In this document: one piece after another, positions 33,761 to 42,501 of the stretch
How positions within the stretch are numbered: the stretch's first letter is position 1
Layout of the letters: each line of letters starts with the position of its first letter
NCBI GenBank assembly: GCA_907163375.1
Contig: CAJQUW010007530.1
Span: forward strand, 248,001 to 312,000
Direction of reading: 5' to 3'
Origin: Prostheceraeus crozeri
Taxonomy: Eukaryota; Platyhelminthes; Polycladida; Euryleptidae
Length of the DNA stretch: 64,000 nt
Position numbers and translations under genes: made by a program
Notes under the pieces: model-generated
Database searches by the model: none
What the model saw: only the letters and a program-made list of their open reading frames with translations
What the model was told of the DNA's origin: nothing

Positions 33761-34915
33761 GGTCAGCAATCCAAGATTACAAAAAATGAAATGAAATATC
33801 CACAAATTGTAAATATTCCTATATCTAAAATCAACAAATTGCTGCTGCAAAATTTGATTGAATGATAAGACATACTTTGATCACTTGCATCGAGTCATCA
33901 GAAAATATAATTCAACGTTACCATGGATTCATATGATAGCGTTGTCTTATACCTAGTAATAGGGATGCAAAGGGAAAACTTTCTTCAGCATTTTCCGTTT
34001 AAATTTTGCAATAATTTTGTCCTTTCAACTACACCTCACATGAGATGTAAAAATCATCAAGCAACTTCATTTACTCCCTTTTCTGTATACAGGAAGTTTG
34101 ATATGTTTCATGGACACTTTCATTTTTATTAATCCCATACAGTGAAATTTTATACGAAAAGGAGGCATGATATAATGGCACTATTTTGATTTCATGAATT
34201 CTTACAGACACTTTTACTGAGCAATTTTTTGAAAATTATTTTTAGACTTTTCAAGACACAGTAGACTAAATAGTAAGCTTATGTACAGAATGATATATTT
34301 TTTGATATTTATGCTAGTAACATCTTCTTTTATCAGAAAAATTATCAAAAAGCAATTTTCAATACTTTTAATGACATGAATCGTCAATTTTCAGTCTCAT
34401 TCGTCAATGATCCTATCGATATCCCTTCTGTCTCATTTGCTTTTTCTTCATCGGATGTTGAGAATCTGTTGAAAAAAGCTAGTCCGAAATCCTCACCGCG
34501 GACCTGACCAAATACCTTCCGCTGCATGGTTTCTAAATCAGGGCTAGGACGAACCGTGTTGTCAACCGACCCATGTCGACCGTTTGCGACATAATCAATT
34601 GCTTAGTCAAATCATTATAACATTAAGAACATGTAAATGTAACATAATTATAGAGTATCTACACGTATGTTTTGTGAAATAAATATTGCGACCTGTTCTT
34701 TAGGCAGTTAAAGAATGATTACTGGCAACATACTATGTACATGGGTAAATCCAATTTATTTCACAACATTTCTGTCTTTTCAACTTTGGGTCTCAGATTT
34801 CCGTGAAAATTTGCATATATTCTCATTTTTTACGCTGAACACGAAAATCTTAGCGACGACCACACCACATAAAAACTTTCCATAGAAATCTAGCACTTTT
34901 AAAATGCCATTTTCT
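33761..34915. other. Non-coding DNA, nothing recognised
   Basis: AT-rich sequence with no supported gene, element end or RNA gene. Confidence 0.5.
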
Positions 34916-34922
34916 TCTACAC

Positions 34923-35484
34923 CTCGGTCAGAGGACAAGGATCTCGGTCAGATAGATGTCGAACAGGAAACTCTTCGGCTTCTTCATTTGGGTTGCTGAT
35001 GAGACTGGGAACTTAGGATGAATGCTTGCATGCGTAAAGCGAAGTGACCAAAATGTAATGTATTGCATATAATGTCCTTTGACCGTGACCCGCCTTGTCC
35101 TCTGACCGAGATTTTCAATTTCAACGTTGTCTTCTGACCGAGATTTTTAAGGTCTCGGTCAGAGGACAAATTGATGTCGAACAGGAAACTCTTCGGCTTC
35201 AGCATTTGGGTTCATCGATTCATCGATTCCTGACAAAATTTCTGGTTTCAGCATCCATATAAAAGTTTTGAGAATATTCAAATACTCTGGTCGAAAAAAC
35301 GGATAAAAATACTTTTCAATCAATATTGCTCACTTGTGACGTCACCAAACTGAATTTTCTGTACGGATTTATAAACTAGCACACTAGAGGATTCGTTTGG
35401 TGCAAAACGTTTGATGGAAAAATCAATATTCTTTGAGAAAAGGTACCTCGGTCAGAGGACAGAAAACGTCTCGGTCAGAGGACA
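34923..35484. repeat. Cluster of a 15-bp motif in both orientations
   Basis: CTCGGTCAGAGGACA occurs exactly at about 34923, 35154, 35447 and 35470. Its reverse complement (exact or one base off) occurs at about 35096 and 35129. A longer block, GATGTCGAACAGGAAACTC followed by TTCGGCTTC, is duplicated at about 34955 and 35173. The motif may form the ends of nested small elements, or be a clustered binding site. Confidence 0.7.
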
Positions 35485-35489
35485 TTTTT

Positions 35490-36225
35490 TTCATTAGACA
35501 ATGGAAACCCAGTGAAAATTCAACGATTAATATTAATTACAATATTTAAAATTAGACTGCCTTAAAGAGCTGATCTTCTACTTTCAGATGATATAAATAT
35601 TAGTGGGTGTATTTGAATGTAGCTGATCGAAAATCTGTATTGAAGTGAGAATACTGTAACTTTGGACATGCTTTTTTGGTCTCTTTTCAGCAAAAGACGG
35701 CAACTTGTGAAGAAGGTCTTGGCTTTGTGACTTTTTAAAAACCATGCCATAATAGATGAGATCTTTACGGTTCTATTAAAAAAACTATTGAAATCGGTTC
35801 AGAAATATGGATTTTACAAATCAAAGACACATTTTCATCAAATGTTGTGGATTAAATTGGATTTACCCACATGTAGTTGAACCCGTACTTTATCAGTAAT
35901 GGAGCTTCCAGAATCCTGTATTCAAGTTTGTATGAATTATGGAAGCATTATGCATTCCTCAACTTATCAATTATGCGAAAAATATCAGTTTTCTCTCCAG
36001 AGGAGTTTTAATGCCATTAAACTCCTCAACTTATCTATTGTAAAATTATTCCAGATCTTAAATAATTTCACTACATGGGATTATTTATATAACACGTGGA
36101 GCTTAGAGATGCAGTGAATAATGGAATTCAATGCAACCTAGGACCTACTACTAGAACATTTGACCCTGGATCGTGCGATAATAAAACAAGTTAACGACAC
36201 GCGATAAATTTTGATTGATGTTGTA
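35490..36225. other. Non-coding DNA, nothing recognised
   Basis: No supported feature. Confidence 0.5.
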
Positions 36226-36229
36226 CAAG

Positions 36230-36440
36230 GACACTCACTGAAATAAAAAATTAATGACAAGTTTGGCGATCTCTTTGCTCCAGACTCTTACACGTCAGCT
36301 CGCGGTTATCAATGTAAACTGAAAAGATCTGAAATTAAAATGTAGTTGAAAGAGTTCGCAATTGGTGTCGCAAATCTCTGGAATTCCCTCACCAGAGAAG
36401 AAGTAAATCTCACTAAAGTGAATCACCTTAAATCAAGTTC
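36230..36440 (+). mobile_element. Possible LINE C-terminal scrap
   Basis: The translation 'FAIGVANLWNSLTREEVNL', after 'GDLFAPDSYTSARGYQCKLK', resembles the WN.LP tail of CR1-like LINE polyproteins. It is short and interrupted by a stop, so the call is tentative. Confidence 0.35.
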
Positions 36441-36753
36441 GCACGTCGCAGACAAAACATTTTGCAATTAATCAAATTGTTCATCACAGAACTTTTGTCG
36501 TTAGAAAAACTTATATTATTTTGAAACTTAGAATTTTTTGACCGTTTAGAGGTTTCTTGTGGAAGCGAGATATAGATATAAGCATATATTATTGCTGAAT
36601 GAATCCTGCTTGGGTCATTATTTTGATCATCTGTTTTCAATTTGCTTGTGTTTGATGGACTTTGAAAATGTAGTTAACATTATCATAAATTATAAACTAG
36701 GCCTACAACTCATTAGACTGGTAAAAAAGTCATTAAGCGCATTACAGGTCATC

Positions 36754-36842
36754 AGTAGTAAGAAAACGGCGAACACCAGATAGCGCAAGATGGCCGCCGT
36801 CGTGGCTGAGTCCCCCCCCCTCTGGTCCGCCAGTGTCGTGAT
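36754..36842 (+). repeat. Polinton left terminal inverted repeat (outer 89 bp)
   Basis: This is identical, as far as I can read, to the reverse complement of 60518-60606, including a run of nine C. Immediately inside, the two ends diverge: the left has a unique G/C-rich stretch (36843-37115) that the right arm lacks. Confidence 0.9.
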
Positions 36843-37281
36843 GTGCCGGCGAGGTTCCGCTGACGTCCCCCCCCCCTCTGGACCGCCAGTGTGTGAGCCT
36901 TGGGTGTCTGTGTCCGACCGCCTGGTGGACTTGGGCGACCGTCTAGGTTGACGTGGGCGACCGTCTAGGTTGTCTTGGTTAAACTGTGGGATGTTTTGGT
37001 GTGTAGTGTCCAAACGCAGCCTCGGATGTGAAAACGGAGGCCAGATTCGGATTCAGCGTGAAATTCTGCATCTGTATGGTGAATTTGAAAGCAATCGGAG
37101 ATAAAAATTTTTCGCTGACGTCCCCCCCCCTCTGGACAGCTTGCTTCGATCTTGGCTTCTAGTGGACGGATTTTGTCGAGTGAGGTGTCATTTGAAAGCT
37201 AAGAGTGAGACAAATTCACTGAAACAAACGGCTTGTTCCTATCTGTCTTCGTTTACATGTGAGACGCCATTTAAGATTTTA
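36843..37281. other. Left-end unique segment of the Polinton
   Basis: A GC-rich stretch with three C-runs each followed by TCTGGWC, and the repeated words GGGCGACCGTCTAGGTTG (two copies at about 36933 and 36956). From about 37118 onward it is shared, in direct orientation, with 59175-59340 at the other end. No gene is seen. Confidence 0.6.
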
Positions 37282-38246
37282 GGTCGGAGCTCACCTGAAA
37301 AAATCCTAAGTGTCAGAGTGACTTTGTATGGGAAAAATTAAAAATTTTCCAAAGTGTGGAATTTCGACCTGGGACCTTTACCAAAGGTTGTTTCATCAAA
37401 TTTCGCTGACCCCCCCCCTTTGTTCTAACTTTGGTTCTAGTGGACGGATTTTGTTCGTTCGACTTGCATTGGAAAGAGGATGAAACACTGCTCGACCGCA
37501 TTTTTCGTTGCGAGTCAATCGGAGCAGCCGTTCAAAAGTTAGAGCGGTTACAAGATTTTAGGTCGGAGCTCACCTGAAAAAATCCTAAGTGTCAGAGTGA
37601 CTTTGTATGGGAAAAATTAAAAATTTTCCAAAGTGTGGAATTTCGACCTGGGACCTTTACCAAAGTTTGTTTCATCAAATTTCGCTGACCCCCCCCTTTG
37701 TTCTAACTTTGGTTCTAGTGGACGGATTTTGTTCGTTCGACTTGCATTGGAAAGAGGATGAAACACTGCTCGACCGCATTTTTCGTTGCGAGTCAATCGG
37801 AGCAGCCGTTCAAAAGTTAGAGCGGTTACAAGATTTTAGGTCGGAGCTCACCTGAAAAAATCCTAAGTGTCAGAGTGACTTTGTATGGGAAAAATTAAAA
37901 ATTTTCCAAAGTGTGGAATTTCGACCTGGGACCTTTACCAAAGGTTGTTTCATCAAATTTCGCTGACCCCCCCCTTTGTTCTAACTTTGGTTCTAGTGGA
38001 CGGATTTTGTTCGTTCGACTTGCATTGGAAAGAGGATGAAACACTGCTCGACCGCATTTTTCGTTGCGAGTCAATCGGAGCAGCCGTTCAAAAGTTAGAG
38101 CGGTTACAAGATTTTAGGTCGGAGCTCACCTGAAAAAATCCTAAGTGTCAGAGTGACTTTGTATGGGAAAAATTAAAAATTTTCCAAAGTGTGGAATTTC
38201 GACCTGGGACCTTTACCAAAGTTTGTTTCATCAAATTTCGCTGACG
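37282..38246 (+). repeat. Tandem array of a ~279-bp unit, left end
   Basis: Full units run 37282-37560, 37561-37838 and 37839-38116, with a partial fourth to about 38246. Each begins GGTCGGAGCTCACCTGAAAA and contains a run of 7-9 C after TTTCGCTGA. Units are almost identical. They contain small open frames on both strands, but these repeat with the array and are not credible genes. Confidence 0.9.
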
Positions 38247-38273
38247 GCTTTGGAATCAGCTTGATGTTATTGT

Positions 38274-38321
38274 CCAATGAGGATCATCATCCAATGAGAA
38301 TCAAGCATTTCTTTATAAATA
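38274..38321 (+). promoter_or_regulatory. Left gene-block promoter: two CCAAT boxes and a TATA box
   Basis: CCAATGAG at 38274 and again at 38291, 17 bp apart, are followed by TATAAATA at 38314-38321, about 98 bp before the ATG at 38412. The same arrangement is found upstream of the PolB gene (54771 to 54724). Confidence 0.7.
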
Positions 38322-38411
38322 GCGAGCCTTCCACAGTGAGAATCATTCCATCGTTGAATCACACGAGTGACGGACGCACATTTTCTCTCTCTATTCTATT
38401 ATCCAACTAAA

Positions 38412-39187
38412 ATGGTAAGTCGCTACTTCCCTCCCTCTCCTCCCTTGAACGTAAACTTAATACAATCTTTTTTCATTTTCAGGCATCTACTCCATCTGCT
38501 GCACTAGTAGGACAAAATGACGGTCAAACGTTACAAGGTTCGCTCCGATCAGATCATCTACAACTGAGGCCAGTGGAAGAAACAACCAAGGTACATAATC
38601 CTACACCGCTACAGCGTAAATTTAAACAAGTCTTGCGTTATGACGATCATAGCGTAGTACTCCAAACGGGAATGCTCCCTTCCACGGATGTCAAGATAAT
38701 GCGCAATCAGTATGGGGACTACATACTGATCCCCGTGAGTACGTACATTCGCCGCCAACTCGATATTATTGAGGAGTACGTGACATTAAATATGGACATT
38801 CCTACTCCTCTTGCTCAAGAGTGGAAAGCGAGAGATGACAAGGATACTCCCTATAGAAAGATTTGGGATGGTAATCAAATTTGCCTACCGGTATCACATT
38901 GGTGTACTTACTATAAGAAGGAGGGAGATCATTCAACAATCATCACATGCGACGAGCTCGGAGAAGGTACTTGGGATATCCTTTTCAAAGTGAATGGACT
39001 ATATTATGGTCAGCACAAAGATAATAAAATAGCCTCTCTCTCCATGCATATGGAATCCATCCTATATATTCCAAAACCAGCCAGCGTAGATGACATAATT
39101 GATCAAATCCTCAACAGCAGTGGTACGAAGCGCAAGTCGGAGAAGAATGCTACATCAAAACGCAAATCAAAGAAGGAGAATTACTAG
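38412..39187 (+). CDS. Polinton accessory protein with basic C-terminus, spliced at its start codon
   Basis: The ATG at 38412-38414 is followed at once by a donor (GTAAGT). A 68-bp intron (38415-38482) ends TTTTCAG, and the frame resumes at 38483 with codons for Ala-Ser-Thr-Pro and runs open to 39187, giving a protein of about 235 residues. The body has no motif I recognise. It has a central block with 'GDYILIPVSTYIRRQL' and 'GTWDILFKVNGLYYGQ' that could be beta-rich, and ends in a lysine-rich tail ('KRKSEKNATSKRKSKK') that looks like a nuclear localisation signal or DNA-binding tail. As first gene of the left block it is probably expressed early. A single-stranded DNA-binding role is possible but speculative. 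Confidence 0.7.
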
Positions 39188-39347
39188 TCCTTTCCTAACT
39201 CTACCCTATGACAATTCGCTTATGTGCTTTGAGTGTCGTAGACGTGGTCTTATTAGATACATTTTACATCTTCGTTGCCATCATATCATTTGTGTATTTT
39301 GTCGTGAAAAGCATCGATGTAATTCTTCATTTTGTAATATGTTATAG
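39147..39347 (+). CDS. Small RING-like protein A
   Basis: This frame overlaps the 3' end of the preceding gene in another phase. The first in-frame ATG is at 39147, giving 67 residues; another at 39222 sits right before the finger. The finger has CFEC, then about 10 residues, then 'RCHHIICVFC' and a later Cys pair ('CNSSFC'). The core C-x-H-x2-C-x2-C spacing is that of RING fingers and is identical to the second RING-like protein at 40431. RING fingers are mostly ubiquitin-ligase modules, so an action on host proteins is possible, but the protein is tiny and start choice is uncertain. Confidence 0.45.
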   Translation: MLHQNANQRRRITSPFLTLPYDNSLMCFECRRRGLIRYILHLRCHHIICVFCREKHRCNSSFCNML

Positions 39348-39381
39348 AACGCTTCCTTAGATGTGTAAATTTCCGTTTTAG

Positions 39382-39930
39382 GCTTCTATCATCATTTTTA
39401 TGGATTGTGAGGGTGAACCTGTACAGGAGCTCAGTGCTATTGCTATGAACAATTGGACATATCAGATTGTTAGTGTCTATCATCAACATGCCAACTGCGA
39501 TCCCAATGTTGATCAATGGGCGAGAAAACACATTCATGGACTTAATCTGAAATATTTGCAAGACTATGGCTTTTCTTGTGAGAGTGCTCTTCTTATTGAC
39601 TTTAAACGATGGTTAGCTGCTTTCAATGTTATACGCATCTTTTGTAATAATCCTGGTAAGGAGAGGAAAGTATTTCCCAATCTAATCATTGATGATATTT
39701 TGCTCCCGCCTTGGGATAGTAGAGTGAATCAACATTATCATGAAGTCACGAAACGTTTTAAGGATTTGTGTGTTCCTATTTTGTCTGTTCGTTGTAGTAG
39801 CTACGTTCATAACCAATGCTTCTTTCCTCCTTACCTCAACACTGCCAAAGTCCTGTATGGTTATCATTGCTCGCTGTATGATAGTTATCAGCTGTATCTA
39901 TTTTATCTCTTTCAAACCATTGATTTATAA
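39382..39930 (+). CDS. DEDDh-type exonuclease-like protein
   Basis: The frame is open from an acceptor (TTTTAG|GCT, exon start 39382) and also has an ATG at 39400. The segment before that ATG encodes 'ASIIIF', which completes the first beta strand of a DnaQ/RNase-H-like exonuclease, 'IIIFMDCEGEP', so the spliced form is the better model. The carboxylates of motif I are in 'DCEG'. The middle has 'HIHGLNLKYLQDYGF' and 'LLIDFKRWLAAFNVIRIF', the usual spacing to motif II. Motif III is 'YHCSLYDSYQLY', an H-x4-D signature. The family removes nucleotides from 3' ends. A role in replication, recombination or counter-defence of the element is inference. Confidence 0.55.
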   Translation, partial: ASIIIFMDCEGEPVQELSAIAMNNWTYQIVSVYHQHANCDPNVDQWARKHIHGLNLKYLQDYGFSCESALLIDFKRWLAAFNVIRIFCNNPGKERKVFPNLIIDDILLPPWDSRVNQHYHEVTKRFKDLCVPILSVRCSSYVHNQCFFPPYLNTAKVLYGYHCSLYDSYQLYLFYLFQTIDL

Positions 39931-40017
39931 TGCATGCTTGTTACCGTTATTCAATAAATGTTACTATGAGAAGAGTTGTTGTTTTCATGCAATGGATGGG
40001 TTAGATAAAGGGCGATC

Positions 40018-40428
40018 ATGTCTTTCTCAAACGACTGCGGAACATTACGTTTTCATAGGCAAAGTTTAAAAGGAGCTGTTCAAGATTATGTGATAAATTT
40101 TCATAAAGATGAGACTGACATCGAAGCAGTGCTCGATGATGCTAGCACTCTATTTCTAGAGTTAATGAATACATTCTCTGATAGCATTGTCATGGCGCGA
40201 TTAGTTGCGAAAATTAAGTTTAGTCATTTTGGAAAGGAAGAGGTGGAAACTCGCTCTTTCCATTTTACTTCTTATTCAATGGAAGTGGTAGATCACCCCG
40301 AAGAATTTTTTAAAAGACATATGATAAAAATTGCTGAACGTCTTAACGCATTTAACCATCATGGTAGCAGTCTAGTGATTGAAGCGATTTCAGATATTCA
40401 CATTCAACTTTCCATAAAGAAAAATTGA
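40018..40428 (+). CDS. Free-standing copy of a PolB N-terminal module
   Basis: This 136-residue protein starts at ATG 40018. From about residue 52 to the end it aligns with about residues 145-235 of the PolB encoded at the other end of the element. 'KIKFSHFGKEEVETRSFHF' matches 'KIKYVKIDHHTGQIIERLEF', and 'LNAFNHHGSSLVIEAISDI' matches 'IDKFNERDSGLIFDGIESA'. The same module, ending in a F...GSGW-like motif, precedes the polymerase in many invertebrate Polinton PolB proteins. A separate copy could act as a PolB partner, decoy or terminal-protein-related factor, which is inference. Its stop is 2 bp before the next ATG. Confidence 0.7.
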   Translation: MSFSNDCGTLRFHRQSLKGAVQDYVINFHKDETDIEAVLDDASTLFLELMNTFSDSIVMARLVAKIKFSHFGKEEVETRSFHFTSYSMEVVDHPEEFFKRHMIKIAERLNAFNHHGSSLVIEAISDIHIQLSIKKN

Positions 40429-40430
40429 AA

Positions 40431-40754
40431 ATGCAGTGGTACTTGATTGTAGCACAACTGGTTTTCGAGCTATGTCTGCTCACTCTCGAAGTATATTCCT
40501 TCTGTACATGCGTCTATTATTTAGAAAAGGCTAGCAAATTCATATCTTCAAAAAGACTTGCTATAGACATCAGTAACGGTGAAACTATGTGTTGCGATGT
40601 ATGTAAACGAAAGGATGGAAATGAAAAGCGCATCTTCAAGAGATGTAAGCATGCTTTTTGTCAACGCTGTTTCATACGTAATTGCATTCAACTTTGCCAA
40701 TGTAACCACTGTGACATTGCTCATTTCGAGTGTCACTTATGCCGCAATAGTTAG
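40431..40754 (+). CDS. Membrane-anchored or secreted RING-like protein B
   Basis: This 107-residue protein starts at ATG 40431, two bases after the previous stop. Residues 2-30 are hydrophobic ('YLIVAQLVFELCLLTLEVY'), a signal peptide or membrane anchor. Residues ~53-105 form a cysteine-rich finger: 'CCDVCKRKDG', 'RCKHAFCQRCF', 'CQCNHC' and 'CHLC'. C-x2-C-x13-C-x-H-x2-C-x2-C...C-x2-C is a RING arrangement. Together with the 39147 protein it makes two RING-like products in one block. A membrane-bound ubiquitin ligase acting on host proteins is the natural guess, not shown. Confidence 0.6.
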   Translation: MQWYLIVAQLVFELCLLTLEVYSFCTCVYYLEKASKFISSKRLAIDISNGETMCCDVCKRKDGNEKRIFKRCKHAFCQRCFIRNCIQLCQCNHCDIAHFECHLCRNS

Positions 40755-40805
40755 TACCTATGCAAATGTGGTAAAGATAGGTTTTAGCAAAGACTAACAC
40801 GGAAA

Positions 40806-41162
40806 ATGGCGAAACGTAAAATGACGAAACGTAAAAGTCAAAAGTTTTCTTCAGCCATTCAAGCTCTCCGACGAATGAAAGCAAATCAGCGATACAATGC
40901 TATACGACATGCTAACGATAAATTCATTTGTGAAATTATTTCTCATGTGAGAAAGTTGAGGACGAAGAAATTAGCACCAAAACAACGAAAGTTACTTAAG
41001 CGATATGCTACAAAATTGCGTTTCATCTCCAATCCTAAAGTCGCCCTTCAAAGAAAGAGGAAAACTCTAACACAAAAGGGCGGTTTCCTTTCAGCAATAC
41101 TTCCAATGATAGCTCCTGCCGTGGGCAACCTATTGGGAAATATCTTTGGCTCTAAGCGTTAA
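40806..41162 (+). CDS. Small basic capsid-associated protein with GG site
   Basis: This 118-residue protein is rich in Lys/Arg and ends in a hydrophobic segment after 'TQKGGFLSAILPMIAPAVGN'. Proteins of this plan, a basic helical body, an '(Q/R)(K/R)GGF' junction and a hydrophobic tail, are recurrent in invertebrate Polintons. The GG is a plausible cut site for the element's adenain-like protease. A role as an internal capsid or DNA-condensing protein is inferred. The frame ends just upstream of the ATPase start. Confidence 0.6.
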   Translation: MAKRKMTKRKSQKFSSAIQALRRMKANQRYNAIRHANDKFICEIISHVRKLRTKKLAPKQRKLLKRYATKLRFISNPKVALQRKRKTLTQKGGFLSAILPMIAPAVGNLLGNIFGSKR

Positions 41163-41193
41163 TTATGCAAATGTTGAATCTCAAAGTATTAAA

Positions 41194-41811
41194 ATGGATT
41201 TCAGACTTCAATGCGATAAAGTTCTGACTGTATCAGGTCCATCTCATGCAGGTAAAACTGTTTTCACGCTGAATTTATTGGATAAAAGAAGGGAGTTGTT
41301 TAAGGAACCTATCAATCGAGTGATTTGGTGTTATGGTATTTATCAACCGTCGCTGTTTCAGGAATTGCAAAGTCGCAACTTTATTCGACATGAAGGAATT
41401 ATTCCAGTGGATAAACTTCAGTCTAATGATGTTGTTGTATTGGATGATTTATTAAAAGAAAGTAAGAATTCAAAAGATGTTACAGATATGTTCACTCGCG
41501 CAGCACACCATAAAAGGTGTTTTATCATCTATATTACACAAAATTTGTTTCCTGATGGAAAAGAAGCTCGTACACGAAACCTGAATACACACTATTATGC
41601 TATTTTCAAGAATCCGCGAGATAAAAGTCAATTTGAAATTTTAGCGCGACAAGTTGCACCCAGAGGATCAAAAGCCTTAATTGAAATTTTTCAAGCAGCT
41701 ACTGAAAAACCATACGGTTACTTATTCATTGACTTTACGCAAGAGTGTGCGGAAGAATTTAGATTTCGAAGTGATATTTTGAAAACTCCCATGATTATCT
41801 ACAAACTATGA
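41194..41811 (+). CDS. Packaging ATPase (FtsK/HerA, A32-like)
   Basis: The start chosen is ATG 41194, which gives 205 residues and places the Walker A loop ('SGPSHAGKTVF') about 15 residues in, as usual for the family. Walker B is 'DVVVLDDLLKE' near residue 90, followed by 'DMFTRAAHHKRCFIIYITQ', the conserved HxxxS/T-like stretch. This enzyme pumps DNA into capsids in related double-jelly-roll viruses and is a core Polinton gene. It overlaps the next gene by 4 bp (ATGA), which fits a compact late gene block. Confidence 0.9.
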   Translation: MDFRLQCDKVLTVSGPSHAGKTVFTLNLLDKRRELFKEPINRVIWCYGIYQPSLFQELQSRNFIRHEGIIPVDKLQSNDVVVLDDLLKESKNSKDVTDMFTRAAHHKRCFIIYITQNLFPDGKEARTRNLNTHYYAIFKNPRDKSQFEILARQVAPRGSKALIEIFQAATEKPYGYLFIDFTQECAEEFRFRSDILKTPMIIYKL

Positions 41812-42500
41812 GTTCTTATTCTCGCATGATTGTTATTCCTCAGGATGAATATGTACAATTGACTGCCATGCAGCAAGTAAAGCAACCTCTTGCAAATCAA
41901 ATGTATAGGAAAGAAATAGATTATCAGCAAAATGTTCACATCAAAGATCCACATCGTGCTGTATTATTACAATCGGAAACTGTTGAGCAATTGAAAAACT
42001 TGAAGAATAAGATGCGTGACTCTGTATCGACTGCTACACCTTTAGCATCTCGCGCACATGCCATATCTCTTTTCAACAGTATTGAACCCCATCTCAATGT
42101 AAATGATAGAGGAGAAATCATTACAGATGAAAATAAAGTGATTGATGCTTCACGTTATGAAGACTTGATTCAGTATGCGACACGTAGAAAGCGCCGTCAG
42201 GGCTATGTTCCACCTGGTTGGTCATACTTTCTTAAACTATTGAAAAAGCATAATGTGCCAAAATTTGCTTTAAATAATGAGACATTGAAAGAACTTGATT
42301 CAACAGTGGCTACTACTCCAATGCTTCAGGCGATGAAAATGCCAACAAATTGGTTTAAGACGTCACCTGCTACATCCCCTCCCACACTCACTAAGCAAAC
42401 AAGAGGAAGAACTCGACGTAGATCTACATCGCCACTAAAACTGGTAAAAGGAAAACGTAAAACAGCTCCTCCTAGGAAATACATGTTCTCAGACTATTAA
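41808..42500 (+). CDS. Conserved Polinton protein, function unknown
   Basis: The 230-residue protein begins in the ATGA overlap with the ATPase. The N-terminus has 'RMIVIPQDEYVQLTAMQQV', a '(R)M..VP...Y..L' opening I associate with an uncharacterised Polinton/adintovirus protein encoded next to the ATPase. Residues ~120-160 include 'YEDLIQYATRRKRRQGYVPP' and 'PGWSYFLKLLKKHNVP', where a second folded segment is likely. The last 35 residues are Arg/Lys-rich. A virion or packaging role is inferred from position only. Confidence 0.7.
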   Translation: MSSYSRMIVIPQDEYVQLTAMQQVKQPLANQMYRKEIDYQQNVHIKDPHRAVLLQSETVEQLKNLKNKMRDSVSTATPLASRAHAISLFNSIEPHLNVNDRGEIITDENKVIDASRYEDLIQYATRRKRRQGYVPPGWSYFLKLLKKHNVPKFALNNETLKELDSTVATTPMLQAMKMPTNWFKTSPATSPPTLTKQTRGRTRRRSTSPLKLVKGKRKTAPPRKYMFSDY

Positions 42501-42501
42501 T

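Noticed and set aside
36690-37013. 107-residue antisense frame across the left Polinton end
   Set aside because: It crosses the element boundary into host DNA and is Pro/Gly/Arg-rich because of GC-rich sequence, so it is not a gene.
37607-38133. Repeated 82-residue open frames in the left terminal array, also at the right end
   Set aside because: They recur with the 279-bp unit on both strands and at both ends, have no start context or recognisable domain, and span the C-runs. They are by-products of the tandem repeat.
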